Assembly (NCBI GenBank): GCA_031772625.1
Contig: CM062819.1
Span: 1,233,450,955 to 1,233,514,954 of the forward strand
Length of the DNA: 64,000 bases
Reading direction: 5' to 3'
Source of the DNA: Pinus tabuliformis
Lineage: Eukaryota > Streptophyta > Pinopsida > Pinales > Pinaceae
Position 1 is the first letter of the stretch. Each line of letters begins with the position of its first letter. The notes beneath the pieces are model-generated. The model made no database searches and had not been told where the DNA came from. It saw nothing but the letters and a program-made list of their open reading frames with translations. A program made the position numbers and the translations under genes. Below are positions 44,945 through 56,285 of the stretch, in pieces.

Positions 44945-46909
44945 TTAGGAAGCAATGGTCCCCATTGCGTTGAGTTCCTCCCTGAGATGAGGAAGCTTCT
45001 GCTGAGCTGGGTCTCTGGTGAGCTGTTCTGCAATCTCTGATGTGTCCAGAAATGGTGGGGAGCATGGTCGGCGACGGTCCACATTGAACACTCGGTGCAA
45101 GCGAAGGAATGGAGGAACGCTGTGCTTCAAAGCATTGTTTCCCGTAGCCTTGTTACTGGTGTAAGGACCATGTCGAAGTGCTCTGAGTTTCTGATGGGTT
45201 CTGGTAAGGCGCTCCCTCTGCAAATGTAACCAAACTTTGTCGTCCACCTGAAACTTGTGTGGTACCCCTCCGGGTAAGGAGAAGTTATTCCTGTGTTCTG
45301 TCACGACTGTATCCCTCTGTTGCTGCTGCTGTGTGGAGGAACCCTTTGCGGGGGTCATGGATGTAGCAACGATCTTCCCCTTATTTTGGGAGCGAACCAG
45401 ACAGAAAATAAATTTCCTAGTCTGTGAGATGAGCTTGCTGCCTTTCTTAGCAGTAATCAAAGAGGTGGCGGTAGGTGGGGCTACCTCCGGTATCCTGTAT
45501 AATGAATTATCCAAAGAAATGATGACAGCGCGAGGCCTTGACTCATACACAGCATATCGCCTCCACAAGTATGGCTGGCCTAATAGTACATCACAAACAT
45601 CCAGAGGTGTAACATCACACAATACCTCGTCTGTGAAGGGCTTGATGCTATAGGGAAGGCGGCACTGCTGGCGAACTTTGAGATCTCGTCCTTCGTGAAG
45701 CCAACCGATACTGTACGGCTCTGGGTGTGGTGTAGTTGGTAGGCCCAACCGCTTCACGACCTCTGCTGAAATGAGGTTCTTTTGGCTGCCACTGTCGACA
45801 ATGAATTGCAGCGGCGAACCCTTCACCCACATCTGTGAGTGGAAAAGACGTTCCCCCTCCTCTGGATCTTCGGGCTCATTTTTCTGGATCTTGGCAGTAG
45901 CAATAGTGGCGCTGGGATCCGCATCAATGATCTGCTTCCCTTTGTCATTCCCCTTGTCGAGTTCTGACTCAGAGTCGGAACATGCATCTGATTCGGAAGC
46001 CTTCAGCTCGGTCACCAGTGACTGCTTGGTTCGACACTCACTTGTGTTATGAGTGGGACTCTTGTGGAACTCACACCACTTTCCTGTGTCCTTCTTCGGC
46101 TTCGTGGTGGTGTTCTTTTCTTGCGGCTTCGAGGGGTTGTCTTGGGTCACCCCGCCTTGGCTTTGTCCTTTAGGCTTCGGATTTGTAGATCCAAAGTCTC
46201 GCTTCTTCTGTTTGAACTTTTGCTCGATTTTGACAGCGTATCGGTATGCTGTGCCGAGTGAGGAGATGTTCAAGAACTCCATCTCTTCCTGGATGTATCT
46301 GTGTAGGCAGCCGCGGTATTTGAGTACCAGATGCAGCTCAGAATCTTTGATACCCAACTGTGTGCGAAGGGTATGAAAAATATTTGTGAACTCTGGCACA
46401 TCTTGGTCTCGTCCCTGCCGCAGTGTGGTCCATTTGATGTATTTGTCCTCATAGCTTTTGACAGGGTAGTACTGCTCCTTGATGGCATCCCGGAAGTCAT
46501 TCCAAGTGGGGGCGGCTGAAAACAGTGAGCCTGTACTTTCATCCTTTTGCTCACAGTATGTTTCCCACCAGTCCTTGACGTGGGGGGCTGCTTTGAGAAG
46601 AGCGAAAATAATCTTTTCCCGACTTGAAAATTCATGAACAGAAAAATACCCATCTAGCAGATTTAACCATTTATCTACGGCATCTGCGTCTATTTGACCC
46701 TCGAAGATGGGGATTTCAAAATTAACTTGTACCTTAAACGGTGTGGCATTTCCAGAGTAGCTGTTGGAAGCCGATGCGTCGCCTCTGGGTAGCCGCTGAA
46801 GGATCTGCGCAAAGCTATCCATCATCGCGTTCCTTTGCCGCTCGAGGGCTTCTTCGAGCAAGATTCTGATAGGATCTCCTGCCCCCTCGTCTTTCTTCTC
46901 ATCCGCCAT
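44945..46909 (-). CDS. Gag-protease fused in frame to the integrase C-terminal tail
   Basis: Intact minus-strand frame of 654 codons. I chose ATG 46909-46907 (MADEKKDEGAGD); the frame is open upstream into the LTR (47068) but that part includes the primer site. Order: N-terminal helix, retrotransposon gag core (DKWLNLLDGYF; WNDFRDAIKEQYYP), a zinc-knuckle variant CEFHKSPTHNTSEC, an acidic linker, an aspartic protease with FIVDSGSQKNLIS, the usual spacer leading to reverse transcriptase (ITAKKGSKLISQ; STQQQQQ), and then directly the integrase tail (KFQVDDKVWLHLQ; FNVDRRRP). Reverse transcriptase, RNase H and the integrase catalytic core are missing. The frame stays open across the junction, which is unlike its decayed neighbours. 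It would make particle protein and protease. Confidence 0.88.
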   Translation of the reverse strand: MADEKKDEGAGDPIRILLEEALERQRNAMMDSFAQILQRLPRGDASASNSYSGNATPFKVQVNFEIPIFEGQIDADAVDKWLNLLDGYFSVHEFSSREKIIFALLKAAPHVKDWWETYCEQKDESTGSLFSAAPTWNDFRDAIKEQYYPVKSYEDKYIKWTTLRQGRDQDVPEFTNIFHTLRTQLGIKDSELHLVLKYRGCLHRYIQEEMEFLNISSLGTAYRYAVKIEQKFKQKKRDFGSTNPKPKGQSQGGVTQDNPSKPQEKNTTTKPKKDTGKWCEFHKSPTHNTSECRTKQSLVTELKASESDACSDSESELDKGNDKGKQIIDADPSATIATAKIQKNEPEDPEEGERLFHSQMWVKGSPLQFIVDSGSQKNLISAEVVKRLGLPTTPHPEPYSIGWLHEGRDLKVRQQCRLPYSIKPFTDEVLCDVTPLDVCDVLLGQPYLWRRYAVYESRPRAVIISLDNSLYRIPEVAPPTATSLITAKKGSKLISQTRKFIFCLVRSQNKGKIVATSMTPAKGSSTQQQQQRDTVVTEHRNNFSLPGGVPHKFQVDDKVWLHLQRERLTRTHQKLRALRHGPYTSNKATGNNALKHSVPPFLRLHRVFNVDRRRPCSPPFLDTSEIAEQLTRDPAQQKLPHLREELNAMGTIAS

Positions 46910-47042
46910 GGGAGGTCGTCGAGATTTGCGAGGCTGGTCTTGCAAAGGTTCGACCAATTCAAGCCCTAACTCCTTATATCCCGACCTCGTTGGGGACATG
47001 CAAAGAAAAACAGAGAAGAAAAGCAGACCACTCTGATACCAC

Positions 47043-47688
47043 TGATCCGGATTTAACCAGGAACGCAATAGATTACAGAGATAACCATAAATATAGAGAT
47101 GCGATAACCATAAAAATAGAGATGCAGCGGAAATAATACTTCATTTCATTAATGGAGAATATTGAAATATGCTTACAAATAGAAATAAACCAGCTAGGGC
47201 GATGGTAGCTTATCTCTGAGAAGAGATGTGTTGGCTACATGCCTCTGAACTGTTTCCAACTGTCTTTACAATGAGGCTCGAAGGCCTATTTATTATTGAG
47301 AAACAATGGAAAACCCTTCACATTCCAAAACCTAACCCTAGAAGATGAAACGCCAAATTGTGGGCCCCGTTTTGGGGTGAGTTGGACAGCCTACTTCCCG
47401 GGGTCGCGAATTGGTCGTCTTATCTCCGTTTGATGCGCATGATAGCCCGTTGGAAAGATCTCTCTGAGGACTACGACGAAAAAGACGATTTTTATCAGAA
47501 AAATCGTTGGCGGTGGATTTCCCAAAAAACGTCGTTTAGGGCCTCAAAACGGCTCAGGAAGTTTAGGACCCAAAAAACTGCTAAAAATAGTAAACTATGC
47601 TATAATTAAGGAAACTGAAAAACTGAAAGAGACAGTTGTGGGGGTCCAAATGGGATAGGTGGGTGGCCACCAACATCCACCTGGATCA
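47043..47688 (-). repeat. 5' LTR of element J
   Basis: 646 bp, about 98% like 44288-44933 by manual comparison, followed by the TSD ttctg. Confidence 0.88.
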
Positions 47689-47772
47689 TTCTGTCAGAGA
47701 GATGATTTCCTCAGCAAAGGCAGGCAAAATGACTTCATCAGAGTCTGGTTGGAGACTTGACGTCAAAGAGAT

Positions 47773-48865
47773 TGTTGATTTCTGGTAGCATCGGACGTGC
47801 TCTTAGTCTCAAATTTTGTAGGAAGGCTTGGGGACATGTATTCCAAAGAACCCAGAAAGCATTTTGGGAAATTCCACCCAGAAACAGTTGTCTTAAAATA
47901 ATTAATTATTTTTAAAGGGATCCTAAGTCTAAACTTAGGAAAATAAAATAATTAAAGTTTATTAATATAAACTGTGGGTGTAAATTCTAGAAGAAGACGA
48001 GGATCAAGCATAAATGATCTTAGCCATTGATTAGCTTCTAATCTGGGCCGTTGAATGTCAACAAGGAGATTATTTAAGGAGGCTTGAGGGTCACTTGGAA
48101 GACAAACAAAGTGAGTTTAGAAGTTCAATTTTTTGAAGCAGAGCAGCTGTCGGAAGAATTTTGATAGTGAGCTTTTGCAGTGAGGGGCAGGGATAGTTTG
48201 GTTGAAGAGTCTTCTCATGAAGCCAGGATACGCAGCAGAGAGGCAGAGAGACACCAGAAAGAGGCAACGTAGTACCTAGGAGGGGTTGACGCTGAGGTAG
48301 TGCAGTCCTTCCAACAGAAGTCCGAAAATTTGCTGGTGTTTGACGTTTGAGCCGGGAGGGTTGACATCAGAGCTTCGGGAGAGAAAATTGACCTAGCACA
48401 GTGCTGACGCAGGCAGGGCCTACGCAGGGGCAATGCAAAAATAGCCAGGGACATGTTGGTTCAGCTTCCGGATCAGCTGGGACTTGGAGGGTAGAGTGAG
48501 GTAATCTCACAAATATCCTCTGCCAGTAATATTTCTTTGTAACTGGATTGTCAGGAGGGCATCCAGAAGTTGTATTCAGAAAACTACTGCTTAATAATAA
48601 AAACCCTCAGATCTGTTGCATCAGTTTTCCCGCATTGGGTTTTTCCGGGGACATTTGTCCAAAAACCACTGTGTCACTTGTGTTTATCTTTCTCTATTGT
48701 TCAGTTTCTTCTTTTGACAGATTGTTTAATTGGTGTAGGGTGCAGTGTATGTATTTCGGTGTTTGTAGTAGGAAACTGCAAGTAACTTGTTCATCTAAAT
48801 CTAACAAGTAGGAGAAATATCATCAGTGCTGTAGTAGGAATTCTCGGGTTTAAGGAATTTTCACA
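47773..48865 (+). repeat. 5' LTR of element K
   Basis: 1093 bp from TGTTGATTTCTGG to GGAATTTTCACA, of the same family as the LTRs of A, B, C and D. Confidence 0.83.
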
Positions 48866-49445
48866 TGGTATTATAGCATTGCAGGTGAAGCAAGAAGAAC
48901 AATGCCAAAGAACCCAGTGCTGAGCAAAAGAGGGAGATCGAAAAAGCTGCATGAGGAGTAGTTTGAAACCCTAGAGGGTTTGCGTAGTCCTGCAGGAGGG
49001 TTGAATTTCGAGGAAGTCTCTCTTTGGGTGAGTCAACAGAGAGAAGGGCTACCAGATCAAGATCTTGTCATGGTAGAGGGAGCAACGCTGAAGCATCAAT
49101 GTGAGGAGAAGTTGATGGGACGCAGTCTTTTCTACAGGCTGTTTTGCTGGGCAGAAAGATGTCAGAAGAGAAGGAAGAAGCACGGTTGAGGAAATTTCTT
49201 CCTCAGAGGACTTCCAGCCAAGGACTCTGAGTTATCACTTGCTGAGCAATAGTGGAGAGGGGAAGATCTATAAGCTCTAGCAGGGAGTGCGTAGGCCAGT
49301 CTAGTGTTGTGCAGAGGAGAGAGGAGGTCATTCGACAATTCTTGTGGCAAAAATGGCGACCAGTGACTTGAGAGATCAGGATAGGTTGGACAGAGCGTCC
49401 AACTATGTCATTTGGAAGGCTAGAATGTCATTCCTTCTAGATGAG

Positions 49446-51534
49446 TGATGAGCGCCAATATTGCAGCAAGAATGCTACAACTCCTGGGGCTATCAACTTT
49501 ACTTCATCAACCCAGGGTCGGTACAAACTTGGAGGTGACAGTGTTATATACACAGTAGATGTAATGATCTACTTTGGTCACTTTTCAATTGGGGCGATAG
49601 ACCATTAGGGTTTCTCAAACCAGTCTTCTATTGACTAGAAGAAGTCTGACTACCAAATGGAGAAGGGAAAATTATCCTTAATGAAAGAAAAGGAATGTTG
49701 CCTACTTTAAGGAATGAAGGATTGAATTGGAAGATGCTTGTAAAGTGACATGAAATCCTTTAGCTACTCATTGACACATTTTGCTTGCAAAAGAAACCTA
49801 GCTTAACATTGTTTATGACCAGTGATGATTTGGACTAACTGGGCATGGAATCTGATCTAATAAGTATTATGACTGCTGGATGCATGTGCTAATTTAGGAA
49901 TTGTCGAAAAAGACCCTTTTTTGATGTTTTAATTTTAGGAATGCAAATGCTAGTCTTCACTTGTTCTTTAGCAGGGGAGACAGGTATGGAGGAAGAGGTA
50001 TGGACTAGTCTCAAGGGTATGGAAGCCAAGGAGAGGCTTAATCCAAGTTCAGATGAAAATTTTGCTAAATTCGGGCTTAAAACAGGCTGCTACAGGGTTT
50101 CCTGTAGTACTACTACAGGATGTCCTAGTTCTACTACAGGATGCCCTGTTTTACTACAGGAAACAAGCCGATATCTTAGGAAATGGTAGGGAAGGTAGAA
50201 TGAAGTGTGGAAAAGGTATCTGGTGGAGAAATAAGGCATGGAAGGGGTTGAACACTATCCAAGGCTCAGTCAGATGCTTCAATATGGTTGGATTTGTTCA
50301 ATGGAAATGGCAATTTGCTTACAAAACAAGAATTCAGATTTAGGGTTTAGTGGACTTTGGCAACATGGGTGGTTAAGGCTTGGATGAGGAAACTGAGATG
50401 AGGTCTCCCTACAAATTAGAAGCTCCTGCAACATCATACACTTTTGTCTTCATTGATGCACAAATTCATCTATGCATGGAAGATTTTATTACATGGAAGA
50501 AAACATAGTTATTACTATCTAGTGGCTAAGTTCATGAATGGAAGTGCTTTGAAACCAATGCAAAACTTAAGAGATTAAAAATGGCAATTGTAAATCATGC
50601 TAAGAAACTCAAAGACAATGATCTACTCATCAAGAAACCCTAGATCATGCAGTAAAGCAAGGAATCTGTTTTTGGGCTATGTGAATGGAACCCTCAAGTC
50701 ATGATCCCATACGGGAGATGAGGTGAAAGCCACAATCACTAGCTTTTCTAGAGTGTCTTCTGTCACTATGATACCACTGATCGAACTATCCACAAATGGA
50801 AACAAACTAATTAATCATCCAAATACTTGCAAATTAACAAAACCAAAATCACTTTAGCAACTAACTATGAATGTAATCTAAGCATACATGTACAAAAAGA
50901 GGAACGTCTGCTACTAGGGTTGGGCCCTAACCCAAGAGCTTCAGCCCTTTGAGTCAACTCAGTGCTGGATCAAGTTAATGCTTCTCATTTTCATTAAAAT
51001 ATCAAAAATACACAACAGTCATCAGTCACATTGTCTTAGCTCGAAAATGCCTCTTGGCTACAACAAAAGAAGTCCAATCCTAATGAGGCTCTAGGACTTC
51101 TTATTTATACAACTGAAGCTACCAACAACTTCCTTAAATTTAGGGAGGCTTGGCTCCCAAACTTGAGATCAACTGGTCTTCAACTATCACTGGCTTGGCT
51201 GCCAATGATCTTAATGGCTCAGCTGCTTGTAACTCCGAGTTGATGAGATATGGTGGAGGAATCTTTGAGTGAGTGAGGAGTTAAGGAGGGAGATCCAATC
51301 TCCTAAAATCCCTCTTGCTTGTCTACTTCGAGTTCCTGCACTTTAATTAGCCAAAATTTGCTCCAAAACCTGCAATCAATGCACATTAGACCACAAGACA
51401 TGACATCTCATCTTTACCCTTCTCATTAAGCAAAATATAACAAAACATGTAAAGAAATGTGAGAAAAGTTGATTTTAGTAAGCTGGAGAGTGGCATTAAG
51501 GTCCATATAATTTACCCATTGATGAGCCTCATCA
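49446..51534 (-). repeat. 3' LTR of element L
   Basis: 2089 bp. A minus-strand TATA box gtataaataag lies at 51110-51100. A cluster of ctactacagga repeats at 50088-50164 is part of the LTR. The purine tract, complement of caccccctactg, lies at 51536-51547. Confidence 0.87.
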
Positions 51535-51573
51535 TCACCCCCTACTGAAAGTGTTGCTCATCCTATGAGCAAC

Positions 51574-54118
51574 TCAATCTATGTCCATGTCTTTCATTGC
51601 TTTGGTGGCCTCCCTGACATTCCAGGCCTCTGTTGCAGTATCCTCCTCTTGTGGATAAAATCCTGCATGCTTTTCTATTTCCTCCCACTGCTTTCTTTCT
51701 TCTTCTTCCTTTCTCCCTTCTAACATACCCAATAGCAATGGTGGACTGAGTTTCAAGCCAATCCAGTTGATTTTGAGTCTCTGCAATGCCTTCTTATATA
51801 GTGGGGTCCTTTCTAGTACATCCCTCATTCTTTTAGGGGAACGATACTCCCTGATTTTTAGGCTATGGTGTAAGGTGTTCCATCTGCTTTGGCATGCTTG
51901 CTGGCTCATCCCCTAGCAATCTCAAAGTGTCCTCAAAATGACTGACTGCTTGCTCTTGTGTAGCTAGGTATCTTGGTGCAAGATGGGGATCATTGGTGAT
52001 GAGGTTGTGGGTGCTAATGATAGCCATGGAGTTGATCTGTTCTGCTCTGATGTAAAGGGGCTCTGTTTCTTCTCTTTCCAATACCCTTTTTACTTCTTTA
52101 GCCTTGGCCTCCTCATGACTCATCCATGATGCCAAGGCCATCAGTTGTAAGTCCCCTAGCTTTGGATTGGGGTCCCACACATTCAAATCTGTTAGGGCCA
52201 AGTTATGTAGGTATAATTAAGATATCTTGGCCCTGTCCTCCAGGGTGCTTTGGTCACAGAGGTCAATGAACTGCCTATAGTCTTGGAAAGGCATAGTTCC
52301 TCGTTGTGCTAGGGTTTTTATCTGAAACTGCAGCCACTGTTCTTTGAGGTATAAGGCATATGATTTTGTTGGCATCCTGCACTAGAGTGCCTCCATGGAG
52401 AGACTTGCCATAGTTTCCAATTGGCTCTCTTTTTCCTGTACTTGCCTCCTCAGCCATGTGTTCTCAGCCTCTAGTTGAGATTTCATCACTCTTTCCCTGT
52501 CTCTTATCCTACTCAACTCTCTGCCCATCTCTAGCAACTTTTCTTCCATATGGCCCACATCCTCTACACTTTTTGATTTAGCAATTTGCATCTAGCAATG
52601 TGTCCTTGCTCTCTCCTTTTCAAGCTCAAAGAATAGAGGGATGGAAATTTTTTGTGGTATTACTCTGCCTCCCTCAATGAATTTGTAATAGGAGCTGAGG
52701 TTTGGCTATGGGCTAGGTTCCTGCAGCTCCTGGGACTCTCCCTTTACTGTCTTTTGAGTATCTGTCTCCCCTTGTACTTGTGTTGCTGCTTCTTTTCCTT
52801 CCCTTTGCCCCTGCTGTCCTTCCTGCTCATGTTTCTGTGTTTCTTGTAGTTTTGACAGGGTTTCCTGTAGGACTGTCTGTGTTTCCTGTAGGTTTGTCTA
52901 TGTTTCCTGTAGGAGGCCTTTCCCTTTTTGAAAAGGGGTCAAAGGTTCTTTAATTTGTTTTGCTGAGGTTGACCTAGTGACAGGCCTCCTAACATAGGTG
53001 ATTGGTGACCTTGGGGAAGCCTGTTGTGATGTGCCCTCTTCACCTCTCATTCCTAGAGGGACTAATTTCTCTTGTTCTTTTGGTGAGTCCTCAATGATTA
53101 TAGGAGTCTTGGTAGGTGTTTGAGGTCTCCCTTGTTTTATCCTGGTGCTCCTCCTTGTTTTGAAGTATAGGGGAGTCTGCCTCTGCCTCTTTCCTTTTGA
53201 TTTTATAGGTGTACTTAGAGTAGTTAAAGGAGCAGCTGCCTCCTTCTCTGTGGGCTTCGGAGACACCCTTGGGGACTCCTCTTCTTCCTTGCTATGTATT
53301 TCAGAACTTGATTCATCCTTTCGTGCTTCTTCCCTGCTATATGTTTCATCCTCTGTCTCATTTATTTCTGCCTCCTCTTCTTCAGGATCTTCTTCTTCAT
53401 GCTCCTCTTCTTTAGACTTTTCTTCCTCTTCTTCAGGCTCTTCTCCCTCTTCTTCACCACTAGAAGCAGGTTCTCTTTCATACTCAATGGCTTGAATTGC
53501 ATCTTCTAGTATGAGCTTGATCAGTCCATGATGTGCTAGCTACTGATGCTTCCCTTCTTGTACTTTGATGCTCATGTCTGTTATTGATTGCAACAAAAAG
53601 TAAGGCACACTAAGTCTTCTATGTGGAGGTAACTCTTCTCCAAATCTCAGCTCATGGAGGAGTCTAAACTGGTAACCATAGACTATACTGAGCCTACCTT
53701 CACAAGAAATATACTTGAGAATGTGATAGATTACTTCATCGCAATGATATGGAATGCTCCCCCTTCTAATCCCATTTTTGTCCTCAATTGGTTCCTCTCC
53801 TTCCAAGAAAAAGTTCTTCTTGGCAAGAGTGCTGCTAGCTTTATCCTCTTTTCTCCATTGCAAACCTAGAGTAAGTGTAGTGATCCTAATGCTTGCAGGG
53901 GCAATTGTCACTGACAATCCTCTCACTACAGTAGTGGCACTGACTCTAGCTAGAGGTATGAGTGACATTGCAAATTCCCTAGCTATATCATCATCATATC
54001 CCCTAAGTAGCTCGAAGAATCCCAACCATTGATGCCTTGTAAAGATTTCTACCACAGGAGGATGTTGATGTATTCTAGTTGTTCTGGTGGGCTCCCTTCT
54101 GTTGAAACCCCCTGTCAT
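51574..54118 (-). pseudogene. extra frame after pol in element L, function unknown
   Basis: Minus-strand coding region of about 848 codons with several stops and shifts. From the start at 54118: a globular segment (QWLGFFELLRGYDDDI; KYISCEGRLSIVYGYQFRLL) to a TAG at 53539, then a Glu-rich stretch (53500-53280), a Lys/Arg/Pro/Thr-rich stretch, LQET heptad repeats (52912-52840), a coiled coil (52591-52400), and a C-terminal part with WDPNPKLGDLQL. No signal peptide or membrane segment is seen, so it does not look like the env-like frame of some Athila elements. The N-terminal part recalls the plant transposon-associated frames found in some Tat elements; that is a resemblance by eye. Confidence 0.6.
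52840..52912 (-). repeat. 21-nt tandem repeat encoding LQET heptads
   Basis: Units start at 52840, 52861, 52882 and 52903 with the core tttcctgtag. On the minus strand each reads CTACAGGAAAC, giving L-Q-E-T every seven residues (LQETQTV, LQETLSK). One unit contains a TAG where the others have CAG. The same core occurs in the LTRs of L. Confidence 0.8.
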
Positions 54119-55920
54119 CTTTTCTCTCTGTCAATCTGTTTGTATGAAGTTTTGGTGGCTATAGCTTAAGAGCTTCCCCAGGTGATGAGGGTTTAGAGTT
54201 TAGGAGGGTGATGACTACAATTCTCCTTTTACTCTACACAATCCTCCACACAATTCTGCCTATCTCTATGCACATTGTAATCACTAAAAGAAATGACAAT
54301 TTCTTTTCTTTTTCTCTTTACAAATGAAAGCACAGAGGATATGGCACCTACCTTTCACTGCAATGCCTTGGTTGAGGAGAATTCTTGTATAGCTGGGCCC
54401 TAGGCACCCCCTCACAACATTTTTGACAATTCTCCCTGTTTCCTGTAGTTTTCCTATAGGTGCTTACTATAGGATGCCGAGACTAGCTTTCCTCATTGTT
54501 TCCTGTAGTTTTCCTGTGTTTCTTGTAGGTGCTAATTGTAGGATGGCCAAGACTAACTTTTCCTTTCGATGGCTCCTCCAGGTGGTCCCAACTCTCAAAA
54601 TATCGAAATGAACAATATCTTGCATGAAAGTTAGGGAATATTTCTATTTATGGTCGATTTCATTGAGCGATGTGTTGGCTGGCTGAGTACGTATTTCTCC
54701 TTTTGGACTGTTGGTCCCACTATTAGTTATCATGCAACCCTTCCTCGTAATCATCACCCACTCCTGTTCAACGTAACTCGACCACCTTTTCGATTTATTC
54801 CCTTTTGATGTGACCTTTCCATGTGTCCAGTTGACTAGCACTTTAACTTTTTGTTATCGGGCTGAGGGTGGCCAAGTTAACTGGCCACCTTCGCTTATAA
54901 AACCAACTTTTTACATATTCCTACAGTTTTAATCATATTTGTACTTATGAGAGAGTGTGGATGAGGTGACATACCTGTGGCTTCCTTTGCCTTGTTGATG
55001 CATGTTGGAGGGTGGCTCTGCTGTGCTACTCATGGTTCAGGTACATCTTCTCTATTGCTCTCTTTTTGTTGATTTTATTCTGCTGATAGGTTGTCCTCTT
55101 GTTGATGTGCAGGTGTTGGCTTCCTTTGTTGCTGCTGAGCTTTGGAGAGGTGCCATAGTGCCTGCAGTTGTGCTGCTCCTCTTCCAATGCATGGGTGTTG
55201 AAGGTTAGGCTTGGAGCCTGCTGCTGCTTCAAAGTAAGCTACTATAGGGTTTCCAGTAGTACTACTATAGGAAATCCTGTAGCTGCACTTTTTTTGAATT
55301 TTTGTGACCTTTCTTTTGCTTGGAGGGTGAATAGATATTGGAGTGAGTGGAAGGTGTGGCCATGGAGTGGTAGGTGAGGTAGGCTACTGGTGGTATGTCC
55401 CTTTGATATTTCTTTGTTTTTTTTTCCTTTTTGTTTTTTTCCATTTTTTTCTTTTCTTCTTTTACGTAGATTTTTTTTTTTTTTATGGACACAGAGGGTG
55501 ACATGGCCATGAAGGTTGTTGGCTGAGATGTGGTGAAGTCAATGGCCTCCTTTTTTAATCCAAAACAGCCTTGCATCATAATTTTTCAATCGGACTTCCT
55601 TTCCTATAGATTTTTAGGACTTCCTGTAGTACTATAGGAAACTCCTGTAGTAACTACAGGAAATCCTATAGAAGTCACAGAATTGCCTGAAATTTAGATT
55701 TTTCTATTGTTGGAGATGAGTATGGATGAATGAACATGGGGGTCATGGAGGAGATGAAATGGATGAAGAAAAACATGGGGTTTTGCATGGCTTGCTATCC
55801 TCTGATCTCTGTGTCCATTATCTTCTTGAAAACCTGCAAAAACTAGAATTGTTATGAGTGGGCAGGTTTGAGGTCCCTGCCATTATTTTTGTGCTTTTTC
55901 TCTCTTTTTTTTAAAGACAA
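54119..55920 (-). other. spacer of element L with scattered ctgtag/ctacag clusters
   Basis: No real frame between the extra ORF and the hairpin repeats. Three clusters of the tttcctgtag core and its complement occur: 54436-54546 (a roughly 60-bp direct repeat), 55238-55285 (same order as in the LTR cluster), and 55607-55675 (near-palindromic ttcctgtagtactataggaa). Long T runs lie at 55415-55482. Confidence 0.6.
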
Positions 55921-56103
55921 CTAGGTTGCCTCAAAGGAGGTTTTCATCCTGGTTTCCTGCCCTAGGCGCCTCAAAGGAGGTTTTCACCTAGGGGTCTTTT
56001 ATTTTTCTCTTTTTCCTCTTTTTTTTCAACTCTTGGGCTGCCTCAAGGAGGTTTTCAACCTAAGAGTGGGCCTCAGGTGCCTCATGGAGGTTTTCACCTG
56101 GGT
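55921..56103. repeat. four palindromic units around gcctcaaaggaggttttca
   Basis: Units near 55921-55951, 55961-55993, 56031-56062 and 56070-56102. Each has the core gcctca.ggaggttttca bordered by complementary ends such as ccctagg and cctaggg, so each can fold into a hairpin. They lie just after the integrase stop (56286) on the minus strand. Function unknown. Confidence 0.7.
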
Positions 56104-56285
56104 CTCTTATTGTCTTTTTTTTTCAAAGATTCAACAGTCCTCAAGAACTTGGTGAGGTGGAAGCTGAGACTCCTTCAATCACCATTACTGCTTTATTGAT
56201 ACTACTGATGAAATCCTTCTCTGAAAAAGGCTTTTTGTAGAATTTCAACCTATACCCATTGACAAGCAAAGGGATACCTTCTTCA

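Larger units (their letters stand above)
44288..47688 (-). mobile_element. non-autonomous Gypsy element J lacking RT, RNase H and integrase core
   Basis: 3401-bp element in minus orientation with TSD ttctg (44283-44287 and 47689-47693). Two LTRs of exactly 646 bp (44288-44933; 47043-47688) differ at about 13 positions by my count. An iMet primer site (TGGTATCAGAG) lies one base inside the 5' LTR, at 47041-47031. A C-rich block at 44934-44944 is the complement of the polypurine tract. The interior is almost filled by one long frame. It needs reverse transcriptase and integrase in trans, and LTR similarity implies fairly recent movement. Confidence 0.9.
43698..47772 (+). mobile_element. LTR I (gag-only Copia family), truncated by K
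   Basis: Starts TGTTAGTTTTTGTAGCATC at 43698 and matches the first two thirds of the LTRs of A, B and K, including the 'gagatctccaaaaccca' block and a tataagagg box near 43993. Element J interrupts it at 44288-47688. It ends where the LTR of K starts at 47773. The remainder, and whether it is solo or part of a full element, lie beyond the window. Confidence 0.72.

Noticed and set aside
45255-46376. plus-strand ORFs inside element J
   Set aside because: They are antisense shadows of the intact minus-strand gag-protease frame.
50088-50164. CRISPR-like short array
   Set aside because: The 20-21-nt units have no unique spacers, and the sequence is plant nuclear LTR DNA.
53145-53495. Ser-rich plus-strand protein
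   Set aside because: Antisense of the Glu-rich part of the extra frame of L; Glu codons read backwards give Ser and Leu.
51574-54118. env-like gene of an Athila element
   Set aside because: Position fits, but no signal peptide, membrane helix or cysteine pattern is visible; kept as an extra frame of unknown role.
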